A DNA stretch of 64,000 bases from Janthinobacterium sp. CG3 (GCF_000344615.1 NZ_KB467824.1:3166326-3230325), one strand, 5' to 3'. Positions 1-8,414 are shown, counted from the stretch's first letter. Made by a program: numbers and translations. The notes: generated from the sequence alone by a model not told the origin.

Positions 1-1
1 A

Positions 2-157
2 CGCAAGTGGATCTCGGAACCGCCCAACGCTTGGGTGAAAAGCGTACTCGGGTTCCGGCAATTTAGCATGCGAGGACTGGCGAAGGCTCAGGCCGAGTGG
101 AAACTCGTCTGCACCGCGCTGAACCTGCGGCGCATGGCGAAAATGCTGTCCGCGTAA
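2..157 (+). mobile_element. C-terminal end of an IS1182-type transposase (cut by window edge)
   Basis: The open frame at the window edge reads RKWISEPPNAWVKSVLGF and continues to RQFSMRGLAKAQAEWKLVC and LRRMAKML before a TAA. The block FRQFSxRGLxKxxxEWxLVCxxxNLRRM is the characteristic C-terminus of IS1182-family DDE transposases (family knowledge). Only the last 51 codons lie in the window, so completeness cannot be judged. The 196 bases between its stop and the next gene hold no other frame I can support and probably include the right end of the element, but the left inverted repeat is outside the window, so no boundary can be set. Confidence 0.7.
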
Positions 158-353
158 GACCTGAAAGGGCGAAAGTCCGTCCAATCCCCGCTCTCAGGCT
201 CCTATTTCATTCCACTTTCGAGTGCGAAAGTGAATCGCCATCGACGCAGGCAAGAAGCGCGTCACATGGTCAGCGCAAGAATTGTCTGCCGCGCAGACTC
301 CTAGCGGCATTCGGCTCGGACCTAGGTTTTAACGCATTCAACGCCGAAGCCGC

Positions 354-2672
354 CTACGCGTGCGCCGGCGCCAGCAGCTGGCCGGCGCTTTCCTGGCTAT
401 GGTCCGGCGCCCGGGTCGGTATCGTCAGCGTCACGCTGGTGCCGTGGCCCGGCTCCGAGCGCACCTCGATGGTCCCCTTCAGCATGCCGGTGACGATGTT
501 GTAGACGATGTTCATGCCCAGCCCCGAGCCGCCCTGCCCCATCTTGGTGGTGAAGAAGGGGTCGAACACCTGGTGCAGCGTGCGCTCCGACATGCCGACG
601 CCGTCGTCGGCGAACTCCAGCTTCACCTGGCCGGCGACGTTTTCGTGGGCGCGGATGGTGATGACGCCGCCGGCGCGGCCCTCGAACGCGTGCAGCAGGG
701 TGTTGTTGATCAAATTGCTCAACACCTGGCCGACGCTGCCCGGATAGCTTTCGAAGCGCAGCCCCGGCTGCACGTCGAGCCGGACCTCGCAATGGATGCG
801 CCGCAGTTGCGCCGCGTAGGTCGCCAGCGTGTCGCGCAGCAGGCCGTCGAGGTCGAAGACGCGGCGCTGGTCGCTGGTCTGGTCGACCGCGACCTGCTTG
901 AACGAGGTGATCAGGTCCGCCGCGCGCGCCAGCGAACTGGCCATGATCGCGCACGCCTGCTTGGTGTCGGCCAGGTGCGCCTCCAGCACCGAGCGCTTGA
1001 CGCCGCCGTCGGCGAATTTGCGCTCGAACTCGCGCACGATGTCCTGCAGCGCGGTGGCGGTCAGCAGGCTGTTGCCGATCGGCGTGTTGAGTTCGTGCGC
1101 GATGCCCGCCACCAGCGAGCCGAGCGAGGCCATTTTCTCCGACGTGATCAAATTGGTCTGGGCCTGCTTCAGCGTCGCCAGCACCGCCGCCAAGTCGTGC
1201 CGCGCGCCCTCGACGTTGGCGGTTTGCTGCTCCAGCTCGGCCAGGCTGTGCTCCAGGCCGTGGCGGGCGTCGAGCAGCGCCGCCTCGGCCCGCTTGCGGT
1301 CGCTGACGTCGTGGATCACCCAAACGCAGCCCTTGGCGGCGTCGGCCGGGTCGAGCGCCTTGCCGTTGACGACGCACCAGATCGCGGCGCCGTCCTTGCA
1401 CAGCAGTTCCAGTTCGCCGCGCAGGCGCTGGCCGCCCTCGCAATGGAAGGGGTCGGCCTGCGCCAGCGTGCCGCGCGACAGCATCACGCTGGTGGACAAG
1501 CCGTTCAACTCGCCCGGCCGGTAGCCCATCATCTCCTCCAGCCCGCGGTTGCAGCGCAGGATGAAGCCGTCCGAGAACAGGCCGATGCCGACGATGGCGC
1601 TGTCCTGGAAGGCGCGCTGCTCGTGCAGCGTGGTGCGCAAGGTGTCGGCCAGCGCGCGGCGCCGTTGCAGCGTCACCATCAGCGCGGCGATCAGCGCGCT
1701 GATGACGGCGCCGACGCCGCCGATCAGCGCGATGACGCCGTCGCTGCGGCCGTAGCGCGCGCCGTCGTAGCCGGTGAAGGTCAGCTTCCAGCGGCGCTGG
1801 CCGACGTCGAGGTCGGCGTGCGCGCCCAGTCGCGCCAGCGCCGCGCCGCGCGCCACCCCGCCGGACTGGGTCAGGCTGTCGTACATCAGCGTGGCCGGCG
1901 CCGCGGCGTCGCCGCGGTAGCCGGCGTCGTGGATGCGCAGCGCCAGGTGCGGCAGCAGCCTGGCGTCGAGCACCTCGCGCATCAGGTTGTTGACGCGGAA
2001 AACGATGGCGACGAAGCCCACCAGCGCGGCGCGCCGCTGCGCCAGCGTGTCGAGCGCGGCGCCGCGGCGGTAGATCGGCACGCGCGCCACGAAGCCCGGC
2101 GCGCCGGTGGCGTCCTGCACCAGCGTGATGCGCTCGGTGGCGACGATCTGGCCGCTGTCGCGGCCCATTTCCAGCGCCCGCAAATGCGGCGGCAGCGCCG
2201 CCAGGTCGAGCCCGAACGCGGTTTCGTTGCCCTTCAAGGGTTCGGTGTACTCAACCACGAAATGCTCGTCGCGCGCCAGCGCCGGATGCACCTGGAAGCG
2301 CGGATAGCCGCCGGCGTCTACGCTGTCGTCGGCGCGCACGGCGGCGGCGAAGGCGTCGAGCTGGGCCGCCGGCACCCGCCGCACGAACTGGATCGCCTGG
2401 AAGCCGGGGTAGCGCTGCGCCAGTTTCAGCTCGCCGATGAAGGCGGCCAACTGGCCCCGGTCGACGTCGGCGCTGACCGCGTACATGCCTTTGATGCCAA
2501 GCAGGATATCGAAATAGGTTTGCAGGCGCACGTTGGTGTCGCGCACGATGCGGTCGCTGTCGCGCTGGAAGTTGCCGATGGCCTGGCGATCCTGCACGTC
2601 CATGACGACCAGGCAAATCCACACGGTAGTGCAAATGCCGACGAGGAACGCCAGGTATCCGTGTCCTCGCAT
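354..2672 (-). CDS. CHASE/PAS membrane sensor histidine kinase
   Basis: Predicted inner-membrane sensor kinase of 772 residues. An N-terminal membrane helix (about 5-25) precedes a periplasmic CHASE-type domain (about 70-265, with ERYPGF-like core QRYPGFQAIQF), a second helix (about 310-335), a PAS domain (about 353-465), then HisKA with the phospho-accepting His at 526 in GIAHELNTPIG and a HATPase domain with N box NLINN, G1 DDGVGM and G2 GSGLGMNI. I start at the ATG giving MRGHGYLAFL, because the frame stays open another 95 codons upstream but that stretch has no protein character and would overlap the divergent ohrR promoter. No response regulator gene is adjacent, so its partner is unknown. 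The domain order is clear; ligand and output are not. Confidence 0.9.
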   Translation of the reverse strand: MRGHGYLAFLVGICTTVWICLVVMDVQDRQAIGNFQRDSDRIVRDTNVRLQTYFDILLGIKGMYAVSADVDRGQLAAFIGELKLAQRYPGFQAIQFVRRVPAAQLDAFAAAVRADDSVDAGGYPRFQVHPALARDEHFVVEYTEPLKGNETAFGLDLAALPPHLRALEMGRDSGQIVATERITLVQDATGAPGFVARVPIYRRGAALDTLAQRRAALVGFVAIVFRVNNLMREVLDARLLPHLALRIHDAGYRGDAAAPATLMYDSLTQSGGVARGAALARLGAHADLDVGQRRWKLTFTGYDGARYGRSDGVIALIGGVGAVISALIAALMVTLQRRRALADTLRTTLHEQRAFQDSAIVGIGLFSDGFILRCNRGLEEMMGYRPGELNGLSTSVMLSRGTLAQADPFHCEGGQRLRGELELLCKDGAAIWCVVNGKALDPADAAKGCVWVIHDVSDRKRAEAALLDARHGLEHSLAELEQQTANVEGARHDLAAVLATLKQAQTNLITSEKMASLGSLVAGIAHELNTPIGNSLLTATALQDIVREFERKFADGGVKRSVLEAHLADTKQACAIMASSLARAADLITSFKQVAVDQTSDQRRVFDLDGLLRDTLATYAAQLRRIHCEVRLDVQPGLRFESYPGSVGQVLSNLINNTLLHAFEGRAGGVITIRAHENVAGQVKLEFADDGVGMSERTLHQVFDPFFTTKMGQGGSGLGMNIVYNIVTGMLKGTIEVRSEPGHGTSVTLTIPTRAPDHSQESAGQLLAPAHA

Positions 2673-2806
2673 CGATGGGCTCCGCTGGTCTGGGGTAGGG
2701 CCGGTCGGCAGGCAAGGGCCGGCGAACCGAGTTAAACGACTATAGCATGAGAAACCGCAAAAGACAGCGCCAGCGGCCACGGCGTTGGTTTCGGGCAAGG
2801 CTTTGC

Positions 2807-2842
2807 TTGCAATTGAATAGCGCGCTATATATACTGCAACCA
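2807..2842 (+). promoter_or_regulatory. ohrR promoter with palindromic operator; predicted leaderless transcript
   Basis: A -35 TTGCAA (2807-2812), 17-base spacer and -10 TATACT (2830-2835) place the start of transcription at about the A of the ATG. The spacer contains the perfect 12-bp palindrome ATAGCGCGCTAT (2817-2828), and TTGCA/TGCAA arms flank it. OhrR/MarR proteins normally repress their own promoter by binding such a palindrome (family knowledge); autorepression here is inferred. No Shine-Dalgarno sequence precedes the ATG, consistent with leaderless translation. Confidence 0.6.
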
Positions 2843-3297
2843 TGGATACCCCACCGAACCCCCTGCACGAGGTGCCGCGCCTGGACCGCCAGTTGTGCTT
2901 TGCGCTGTACTCGACCTCGCTCGCCATGAGCAAGTTGTACCGCAAGCTCTTGCGCAAGCTCGGCCTGACCTATTCGCAATATCTGGTGATGATGGTGCTG
3001 TGGGAAAAGAACGAGCTGACCGTCTCCGAGGTCGGCGAGCGGCTGTTCCTCGATTCGGCCACGCTGACGCCGCTGCTCAAGCGCATGGAGCAGGCCGAGC
3101 TGCTCACGCGCGTGCGCGCCGCCAGCGACGAGCGCCAGGTGATCATTTCGCTGACCGGGCGCGGCGACCAGATGCGCCACGAGGCGGCGCTGCTGCCGGA
3201 GGCGATTTTCGGCGCCACCAACTGCAGCGCCGGCGAGGTGGCGGGCATGAAGAACCAGCTCGACGCCTTGCGCACCAGCCTGCTGCGCAGCGTCTGA
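2842..3297 (+). CDS. ohrR: MarR-family peroxide sensor, OhrR-like
   Basis: 151-residue winged-helix regulator. The N-terminal stretch [16 protein letters not shown] followed by [15 protein letters not shown] is the OhrR signature, with the reactive cysteine at residue 19; the wing region reads [18 protein letters not shown] and [17 protein letters not shown] second cysteine at residue 128 suggests the two-cysteine class, in which organic hydroperoxides oxidise the N-terminal Cys and a disulfide releases the protein from DNA (known for Xanthomonas OhrR). Unusually, no ohr hydroperoxide reductase gene is next to it; the neighbours are a divergent sensor kinase and a dioxygenase. Specificity as OhrR rather than another MarR is well supported by the N-terminal motif. 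Confidence 0.88.
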   Translation: MDTPPNPLHEVPRLDRQLCFALYSTSLAMSKLYRKLLRKLGLTYSQYLVMMVLWEKNELTVSEVGERLFLDSATLTPLLKRMEQAELLTRVRAASDERQVIISLTGRGDQMRHEAALLPEAIFGATNCSAGEVAGMKNQLDALRTSLLRSV

Positions 3298-3424
3298 GGC
3301 GGCGCCCGGCGCGGCCAAGGCGCGGCGCGGCGCGCGCCGGCGTTGGCGAAAACGCACCGAGCCCTCCCGGTTTGCGCGCCGGCATCGTAGAATATCGCGA
3401 TACCCTCCACTGCCTGGCGTAACG

Positions 3425-4159
3425 ATGACCACTTCCGCACCGATTTTTACCGATCCCGCCCACCTTGTCGCGGCGCTGCGCGGCGACGGCTACGCCGTGC
3501 TGCGCCCGCAGGACGTCTGCGCGCTGGCCGGCTGCGCGCCGGCCGAGCTGGCCGCGCTGGTGCCCAGCTGGGACACGCTGGCCATCGACAACTACCTGAA
3601 GGACGGCGGGCGCTACCGGCGCCGGCGCCACTCTTGCTTCGTCCAGGACGGCGCCGCGCTGACGCAGACGCCGCACCGGCCGCACTGGCAACCGCTCGAA
3701 TACAACGCCCTGCACGGCGGCATGCACCGCCTGTTCGAGGCGGTCGAGCCGGAGGTGGCGGCGCGCCCCGCCTGGGGCCAGTTGCTGCGCGCGCTGGGCC
3801 GGGTCTGCTCCAGCGCCAGGGGCGAGCAGCCGTGGTTCATCGAGGCGCACCAGTTCCGCATCGACACCACCGACGGCATCGGCCGGCCCACGCCGGAGGG
3901 CGCGCACCGCGACGGCGTCGACTTCGTCGCCGTGCTGCTGGTCGGGCGCCACCACGTCAAGGGCGGCGAGACGCGCATTTTCGAGGCCGACGGCCCGAAC
4001 GGCAAGCGCTTCACGCTGACCGAGCCGTGGTCGTTGCTGCTGCTCGACGACGCCACCGTGATCCACGAGTCGACGCCGATCCAGCCGACCGCCGCGCACG
4101 GCCACCGCGACACGCTGGTGCTGACCTACCGCGCCGGCCGCTTCCAGGGCGAACATTAA
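3425..4159 (+). CDS. 2OG-Fe dioxygenase family protein (BsmA/IDO-type)
   Basis: 244-residue protein resembling the small 2-oxoglutarate/Fe(II) dioxygenase family that includes amino-acid hydroxylases such as Bacillus L-isoleucine 4-hydroxylase (PF10014). Visible elements are the Fe-binding HRDGVD (His and Asp), a distal His in TVIHEST and an Arg in RDTLVLTYR expected to bind 2-oxoglutarate. No signal peptide is present, so it acts in the cytoplasm. The substrate cannot be read from sequence; a free amino acid is the family's usual substrate. It stands alone between ohrR and a receiver-kinase gene; a possible weak -10 TAGAAT lies about 30 bases upstream of the start. Confidence 0.82.
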   Translation: MTTSAPIFTDPAHLVAALRGDGYAVLRPQDVCALAGCAPAELAALVPSWDTLAIDNYLKDGGRYRRRRHSCFVQDGAALTQTPHRPHWQPLEYNALHGGMHRLFEAVEPEVAARPAWGQLLRALGRVCSSARGEQPWFIEAHQFRIDTTDGIGRPTPEGAHRDGVDFVAVLLVGRHHVKGGETRIFEADGPNGKRFTLTEPWSLLLLDDATVIHESTPIQPTAAHGHRDTLVLTYRAGRFQGEH

Positions 4160-4194
4160 GCGCACGCGGCCATATCAGCGCCGCGCGCGAAAAT

Positions 4195-4224
4195 TTACTG
4201 TGTGCCCGGTAAATCCGATATAGT
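4195..4224 (+). promoter_or_regulatory. sigma70-type promoter of the receiver-kinase gene
   Basis: TTACTG and TATAGT separated by 18 bases lie about 65 bases upstream of the GTG start. The downstream leader ends in a good Shine-Dalgarno AAGGAG (4278-4283) seven bases from the GTG, which decides the start codon; the ATG overlapping that site opens a frame that stops after six codons. Confidence 0.5.
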
Positions 4225-4290
4225 CGCGAGACGTGGCTACCGGACGCAACGGCCGCAATTAGTCAATTCGAGCACTCAAGGAGATGGTCT

Positions 4291-5643
4291 GTGGACTCCA
4301 GTAACCAGATTAACGCCGACGACGTCGAAATCCTGATCGTCGAGGACAGCCCGACCCAGGCCGAACGGCTGCGCCGGCTGATCCAGGCGGCCCGGTACAA
4401 GGCGCGCGTGGCCAGCAACGGCCAGCTGGCGCTGGCGGCGATCCGCGAACGCAAGCCGCACCTGGTGCTGACCGATATCGTCATGCCGGAGATGAACGGC
4501 TACGACCTGTGCCGCGCCATCAAGTCCGACCCGACGCTGCGCGACATCCCGGTGATCCTGGTGACCTCGCTCAACGACCCCAAGGACATCATCCGCGGCA
4601 TCGAGTGCGGCGCCGACAACTTCATCCGCAAGCCGTATGCCGAGGACTACCTGCTGAACCGCATCGGCCACATGCTGATGAACCAGAAGCTGCGCAACAA
4701 CACCAACGTCGAAATCGGCATCGCGCTGTACCTCGGCGACCAGAAGCACTTCATCAACGCCGAACGCCAGCAGATCCTCGACCTGTTGATCTCGACCTAC
4801 GAGCAGGCGGTGCAGGTCAACGCCGAGCTGCAGGCGCGCGAACGCCAGGTGATCGAATTGAACATGCGCCTGGCGCACCACGCCGGCGAGCTGGAAACCA
4901 TCAACCGCGAGATCGCGCTGAAGAACCTGGAGCTGGCCGAGGCCAGCCGCATGAAGTCGGCCTTCATCGCCAACATGTCGCACGAACTGCGCACGCCGCT
5001 GAACGCCATCATCGGCTTCACCGGCGCGCTGCTGATGAAGCTGCCCGGCCCGCTGACGGTGGAGCAGGACAAGCAGCTCAACACGATCCGCTCGAGCGCG
5101 CGCCACCTGCTCTCGCTGATCAACGACATCCTCGACGTCGCCAAGATCGAGGCCGGCAAGCTCACCCTGACGCTTGAAACGGTGCACTACCAGCAGTTGA
5201 TCAACGAGGTGGCCGACACGCTGCGCCCGCTGGCCGAGCAAAAGGGCTTGGAGCTGCAGGTGGCGCTGCCGGACCAGCCGGTCAGAGTCGAAACCGACCG
5301 CCGCGCGCTGGCGCAAATCCTCATCAACCTGCTCAACAACGCGATCAAGTTCACCGAGCGCGGCACCGTGCGCGTCAACCTGACCGAGCGCCCCGAGGAG
5401 GGCCACACGCTGACCGAAATGAGCGTCACCGACAGCGGCGCCGGCATCCGCGAAGAGGACCAGTCGAAGCTCTTCCAGGCGTTTTCGCAACTCGACTCGA
5501 CCTCGACCCGGCACGCCGAGGGCGCCGGGCTGGGCCTGTACCTGTGCCAGAACCTGGCCAGCGCCATCGGCGGCGCGCTGTTCTTCAACAGCGACTACGG
5601 TTCCGGCAGCACTTTCACGCTGGCGCTGCGCACGCGCAAATAG
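4291..5643 (+). CDS. Response-regulator/histidine-kinase hybrid (REC-HisKA-HATPase)
   Basis: 450-residue soluble protein with GTG start. A receiver domain fills residues 13-128 with the acidic pair in VEDSPTQ, phospho-acceptor Asp62 in LTDIVMPEMNG and Lys in IRKPY. A coiled linker (about 165-220) leads to HisKA with His231 in MSHELRTPLN, and HATPase motifs NLLNNAIKF, DSGAGI and GAGLGLYL. N-terminal receivers on soluble kinases usually take a phosphate from another kinase or act as an input module, so this protein may relay or tune a pathway rather than sense a ligand directly (inference). There is no transmembrane segment. It is monocistronic and is followed by the promoter-terminator unit described below. 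Confidence 0.9.
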   Translation: MDSSNQINADDVEILIVEDSPTQAERLRRLIQAARYKARVASNGQLALAAIRERKPHLVLTDIVMPEMNGYDLCRAIKSDPTLRDIPVILVTSLNDPKDIIRGIECGADNFIRKPYAEDYLLNRIGHMLMNQKLRNNTNVEIGIALYLGDQKHFINAERQQILDLLISTYEQAVQVNAELQARERQVIELNMRLAHHAGELETINREIALKNLELAEASRMKSAFIANMSHELRTPLNAIIGFTGALLMKLPGPLTVEQDKQLNTIRSSARHLLSLINDILDVAKIEAGKLTLTLETVHYQQLINEVADTLRPLAEQKGLELQVALPDQPVRVETDRRALAQILINLLNNAIKFTERGTVRVNLTERPEEGHTLTEMSVTDSGAGIREEDQSKLFQAFSQLDSTSTRHAEGAGLGLYLCQNLASAIGGALFFNSDYGSGSTFTLALRTRK

Positions 5644-5694
5644 GCGCCGCTGGCGGCGCCGGCGTGGACAAATCGACACCGTAGTTCTACGGTA

Positions 5695-5723
5695 TTGCAC
5701 CGCACCATTGTTTGAACTATAGT
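5695..5723 (+). promoter_or_regulatory. Near-consensus promoter of a putative small RNA
   Basis: TTGCAC and TATAGT with the optimal 17-base spacer stand 52 bases after the stop of the receiver-kinase gene. No open frame with a start and ribosome site follows before the terminator, which argues for a non-coding transcript. Confidence 0.6.
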
Positions 5724-5729
5724 GTCACT

Positions 5730-5795
5730 GTCTCCTCCAAACGTTCTCCGAACATTGGATTCAGCCCGCGCCGCAAGGCCAGCGGGCATTTTTTT
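5730..5795 (+). ncRNA. Putative ~65-nt small RNA with anti-Shine-Dalgarno stretch
   Basis: A transcript starting about seven bases after the -10 box would run about 65 bases into a Rho-independent terminator. Its 5' end carries CTCCTCC (5732-5738), complementary to a Shine-Dalgarno sequence, then a second CTCC (5746-5749). I recall a family of short betaproteobacterial RNAs with an exposed anti-SD stretch that are toxic when cloned in E. coli; the size and layout here fit that description, but I cannot compare sequences. Alternative: a processed remnant or attenuator of the preceding gene, though the independent promoter makes that less likely. Confidence 0.5.
5764..5795 (+). terminator. Rho-independent terminator
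   Basis: GCCCGC and GCGGGC form a stem whose interior GCC-GCAA-GGC closes with a GNRA tetraloop, followed by A and seven T. A further GCCCGC just downstream could form a competing hairpin with the same GCGGGC arm. Confidence 0.85.
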
Positions 5796-6280
5796 GCCCG
5801 CCGCCCCGACGCCCGCCTAATATATCCCCTCAATGAACCATGAGATTCTGCATATATTCAAGCAGCTTGTGCCTTGGTATACTTTGGCGGTTTAAAATTC
5901 CAAGCGCAACACTGGGTTAATGAACAGTATTCGACGGATGTTGTGGCAACGTAACGTGCTGAGTATAAACGCGCAGCGGCGATCCAAATCCAAGCCTGGC
6001 CCGCGGGCGCGCATTGAGCGACAGAGCGATTCCGTCAAGCTAAACCTGGACGGTGCAAGCCGGCAAAGCAAATGCGCCTTGTTGGCATCGTGGACGCCAG
6101 CACCAGCGGTGCGTTTTATTTCGCGGCCGATCGTGCTGGCCGAACGGCCAAGGCGTTTTGCGTTGGGCTATTATTGCCCAAGACAATAAAGAACTGCTGG
6201 CGGAAATTAACTATTTGGTTCACTTTTTTTTGGCGAACCCAGCAAGGTATTAATAGAGTCGGGTTAATGGAAAGGCTGGC
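5796..6280 (+). other. Intergenic region at the edge of an AT-rich insert
   Basis: No gene can be supported here. G+C falls from genome-like to clearly lower through this stretch. Short open frames exist, one ending in IIAQDNKELLAEINYLV, but none has a ribosome site or recognisable domain; they may be decayed remains. An A/T-rich segment with TATACT near 5880 could hold a promoter, but I see no well-spaced -35 box. Confidence 0.4.
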
Positions 6281-7147
6281 ATGCGTAATTTAGGTAAAAC
6301 CATATCGATAATCGCATTTATTTTTTTATTTCAACTGTTGATATATAGCATTTTTTTGAAACCCGTCATTACCACATGGGGGGCCTCTGAAAAAGAAGTA
6401 TCCATGCTAATGGCTGGAGATGACAAAAATTTGGCTATTACTGCCACCAGGGCCATATCGATTAATGCTTCGAAATCCGAAGTCTGGAAATGGTTGATAC
6501 AACTCGGTGCGGATAGAGGGGGGTTTTACAGCTACTCTTTTATTGAAGAAGCGCTTGGATATGAAACCCGTCATCAAGATGCCATTACGCCTGAGTTTAA
6601 AGAAATAAAAGCGGGCGATCTGGTTCGAGGGTCAATCAATGAAAAACATAGCATTGTCCCATACAACTTTGAAGTTCTTTATGTTAAGCCGGAAGAAACT
6701 TTTGTGTTGGATAATTGGGGGACATTTCTGCTGGAAGAAATAAATGGTCAGCAGACTCGTTTGATTATTCGAACCCAAGAGATTGCAAAAAGAAATGTGC
6801 GGCTGAAGATTGCGAGTTATTTTGAAGTTCCTTTTCATTTCATTATGGAAAGACGGCTTTTAATGGGAATTAAAGCTCGGGCTGAAGCGGGACAAAATGT
6901 AAAGTTATCGCAAAATAAAGATGTATTATGGTTTTCCGGTGTAGTTTTAACGGGATTCTTAATTTGTTTTTTTGTTTATATAGCCAGAGGGGCTGTGCAA
7001 AGCGTCGTGCTTTCGTCAATTTTGAGTTTTTTTTGGATGTGTTCGATTTGGCTTGCGGAGCCAAATCCATTCTATAGCGTTGGTATGCTGTCGATAGTTT
7101 GCATAGCAATTTTTGGTGTGATAATGGCCGGGAAGGCAAGGAGATGA
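6281..7147 (+). CDS. Membrane-anchored SRPBCC-like protein, AT-rich
   Basis: 288 residues with an N-terminal membrane helix (about 7-28), a soluble middle domain (about 50-195) containing ISINASKSEVWKWLIQLG, typical of START/SRPBCC folds that bind hydrophobic ligands, and three closely spaced C-terminal helices (about 210-285). The pattern GADRGGFYSYSFIE and the loop EVLYVKPEETFVLDNWG also match uncharacterised SRPBCC membrane proteins. The gene is far richer in A/T than its neighbours and uses AAA, ATT and TTT freely, so it was probably acquired recently. AGGCTGGC before the ATG is a weak ribosome site. No function can be given; lipid or hydrophobic ligand binding at the membrane is the family expectation. 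Confidence 0.7.
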   Translation: MRNLGKTISIIAFIFLFQLLIYSIFLKPVITTWGASEKEVSMLMAGDDKNLAITATRAISINASKSEVWKWLIQLGADRGGFYSYSFIEEALGYETRHQDAITPEFKEIKAGDLVRGSINEKHSIVPYNFEVLYVKPEETFVLDNWGTFLLEEINGQQTRLIIRTQEIAKRNVRLKIASYFEVPFHFIMERRLLMGIKARAEAGQNVKLSQNKDVLWFSGVVLTGFLICFFVYIARGAVQSVVLSSILSFFWMCSIWLAEPNPFYSVGMLSIVCIAIFGVIMAGKARR

Positions 7148-7271
7148 GGCCTGTCATATTTATGGCCGCGACCAGGTACGCGGCGCGTACTCCAACCGCT
7201 ATCCCTCCGAACCAGCGTTTTCGGTAAAAGTGATCGCTGCGCGTCGATTATGACGAGCGCCGAAGCATCTC

Positions 7272-7901
7272 CTAAAAAGTGATATAGCCAAGTTCCATCG
7301 CCTTCGCGACCGCATGAGTGCGGCTGGATACATTCAAAGTCCGCATCAAGCCGGCGACATGGTTGTCGATTGTTCCGCTGTTGAGCTTGAGTTGTTTGGC
7401 AATTTGTTTGGATGAATATCCACGTTGAAGAAGGCATAGCACGTCAAGTTGGCGTCGCGTAATCACCGATGAAGCCCGCGATTTCTTTGCGCCATCTACA
7501 GAGGGAAACGTCCGACGGCCGTCGAAAACTGATCGTAGCTCCGACATGAAATCGCCGAAAGGCGCGGCTTTGACGATATAGCCAAGTAAGCCCAAGTCCT
7601 TGGCTGCGCCAATAAAATCCGGATTGCTGGATCCGGTCACAATGACGCAACGTTCATGTGCGCCTTGCAGCGCAAAATATCGCACCAGGGACAATCCATA
7701 GGCCTTCGGAACGTCAAGGTCGACGAAAATACGAAACCAATTGACGGGGCGCAAAAATTCGTCGCGGGCGGTTTCTGCGCAACCGCAAATAGTGGCGCTG
7801 ATTCCACTATCCATTTTAGATAAAAGAAATTCAATTGCAAATGCAACAACCGGATGATTTTCGACAATCAGGACACGTTTTTCTTGAGGGGCACGTTGCA
7901 T
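7272..7901 (-). CDS. Orphan NarL/FixJ-type response regulator
   Basis: About 209 residues: receiver domain (about 8-125) with acidic residues in VLIVENHPVV, phospho-acceptor Asp61 in FVDLDVPKAYGLSL and Lys in GYIVKAAP, then a LuxR-type helix-turn-helix (about 145-205) reading VITRRQLDVLCLLQRGYSSKQ, IAKQLKLNSGTIDNHV and LNVSSRTHAVAKA. The start is uncertain: GTG at 7913, ATG at 7907 or ATG at 7901; I prefer 7901 because GGAA sits seven bases upstream. No sensor kinase is adjacent. Its G+C is about midway between the AT-rich gene next to it and the host genome, so it probably belongs to the same insert. Confidence 0.85.
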   Translation of the reverse strand: MQRAPQEKRVLIVENHPVVAFAIEFLLSKMDSGISATICGCAETARDEFLRPVNWFRIFVDLDVPKAYGLSLVRYFALQGAHERCVIVTGSSNPDFIGAAKDLGLLGYIVKAAPFGDFMSELRSVFDGRRTFPSVDGAKKSRASSVITRRQLDVLCLLQRGYSSKQIAKQLKLNSGTIDNHVAGLMRTLNVSSRTHAVAKAMELGYITF

Positions 7902-7931
7902 AAACATTTCCACAGTCAGCTTTCGGCAGGA

Positions 7932-8066
7932 TCACAACAGTGCACGAACCAGCAGCGCCGCCTTCTCCGCAGAAGTGAGCGCACTAAGCCATTCGCCGCC
8001 CATCTGGCGAAGGTCGTCGTCGCTGAGTGGAATTGTCTGTTTTGATATTATTATATATAATATCAC
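7932..8066 (-). CDS. Possible small frame or gene remnant (44 codons)
   Basis: A GTG-started frame ends in SDDDLRQMGGEWLSALTSA followed by EKAALLVRALL. The charged, amphipathic character looks like real protein, perhaps the C-terminus of a lost larger gene, but its first codons run through an AT palindrome and the only ribosome-like sequence is AAGAG. I cannot name a family. Confidence 0.25.
   Translation of the reverse strand: MILYIIISKQTIPLSDDDLRQMGGEWLSALTSAEKAALLVRALL
8044..8064. repeat. AT-rich inverted repeat, possible operator
   Basis: GATATTAT, five bases, ATAATATC: a perfect 8-bp inverted repeat upstream of the orphan response regulator on its promoter side. Response regulators of the LuxR class bind such dyads, so autoregulation is conceivable. 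Confidence 0.45.
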
Positions 8067-8331
8067 ATCACTCTTAATCGACGTTCCAGCTCATGCAATA
8101 GTTGATCAAGTCGTTGATTACAAAGTAACATATCGCATTTTCCGCCTTCATTCGGTCGATCTCTGCGAGACGCCAGAGCAGTGATCAAAGCCTGGCCTTG
8201 ATAATACTTGCCATTCCGGAAGCTAGCTCTGTATGTCCTATATTGGATTTGACGGACCCAATAGCACAACTTGGCCTATCTTTTTCTGAAGCTTACTTGT
8301 AACCCAATCTTTTAAATGCTGGTGTAAGTCT

Positions 8332-8367
8332 CCGCGGCGCCGGCTGGCGCAAGGCCCGGCGCCGCGG
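8332..8367. repeat. Perfect 12-bp G+C-rich inverted repeat
   Basis: CCGCGGCGCCGG and its exact complement CCGGCGCCGCGG are separated by 12 bases. No T-run follows on either strand. It marks the right boundary of the AT-rich insert and may stop transcription coming from it. Confidence 0.6.
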
Positions 8368-8370
8368 GCG

Positions 8371-8414
8371 TTCAAACTAAGCAATCGTTTTAGTTATATC
8401 AATCGTTTGAAACG
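8371..8414 (+). promoter_or_regulatory. Candidate TetR operator upstream of the efflux operon
   Basis: CAATCGTTT occurs twice, 18 bases apart (8382 and 8400), and the second copy is part of the palindrome CGTTTGAAACG (8404-8414). TTCAAAC at 8371 is the complement of GTTTGAA in it. The spacing and position 19-60 bases before the tetR start suit a repressor site. Confidence 0.45.

Noticed and set aside
360..2735. Long plus-strand open frame opposite the first sensor kinase
   Set aside because: Antisense mirror of a well-supported kinase; repetitive Arg/Gln/Val composition and no motif.
2673..2957. N-terminal extension of the first kinase frame
   Set aside because: Would add 95 residues without structure and run across the ohrR promoter and start; the ATG at 2672 gives a normal membrane-helix N-terminus.
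8063..8269. 68-codon minus-strand frame ending QLLHELERRLRVM
   Set aside because: Lacks a ribosome site, has no family resemblance, and starts in an AT-rich gap; left as intergenic.
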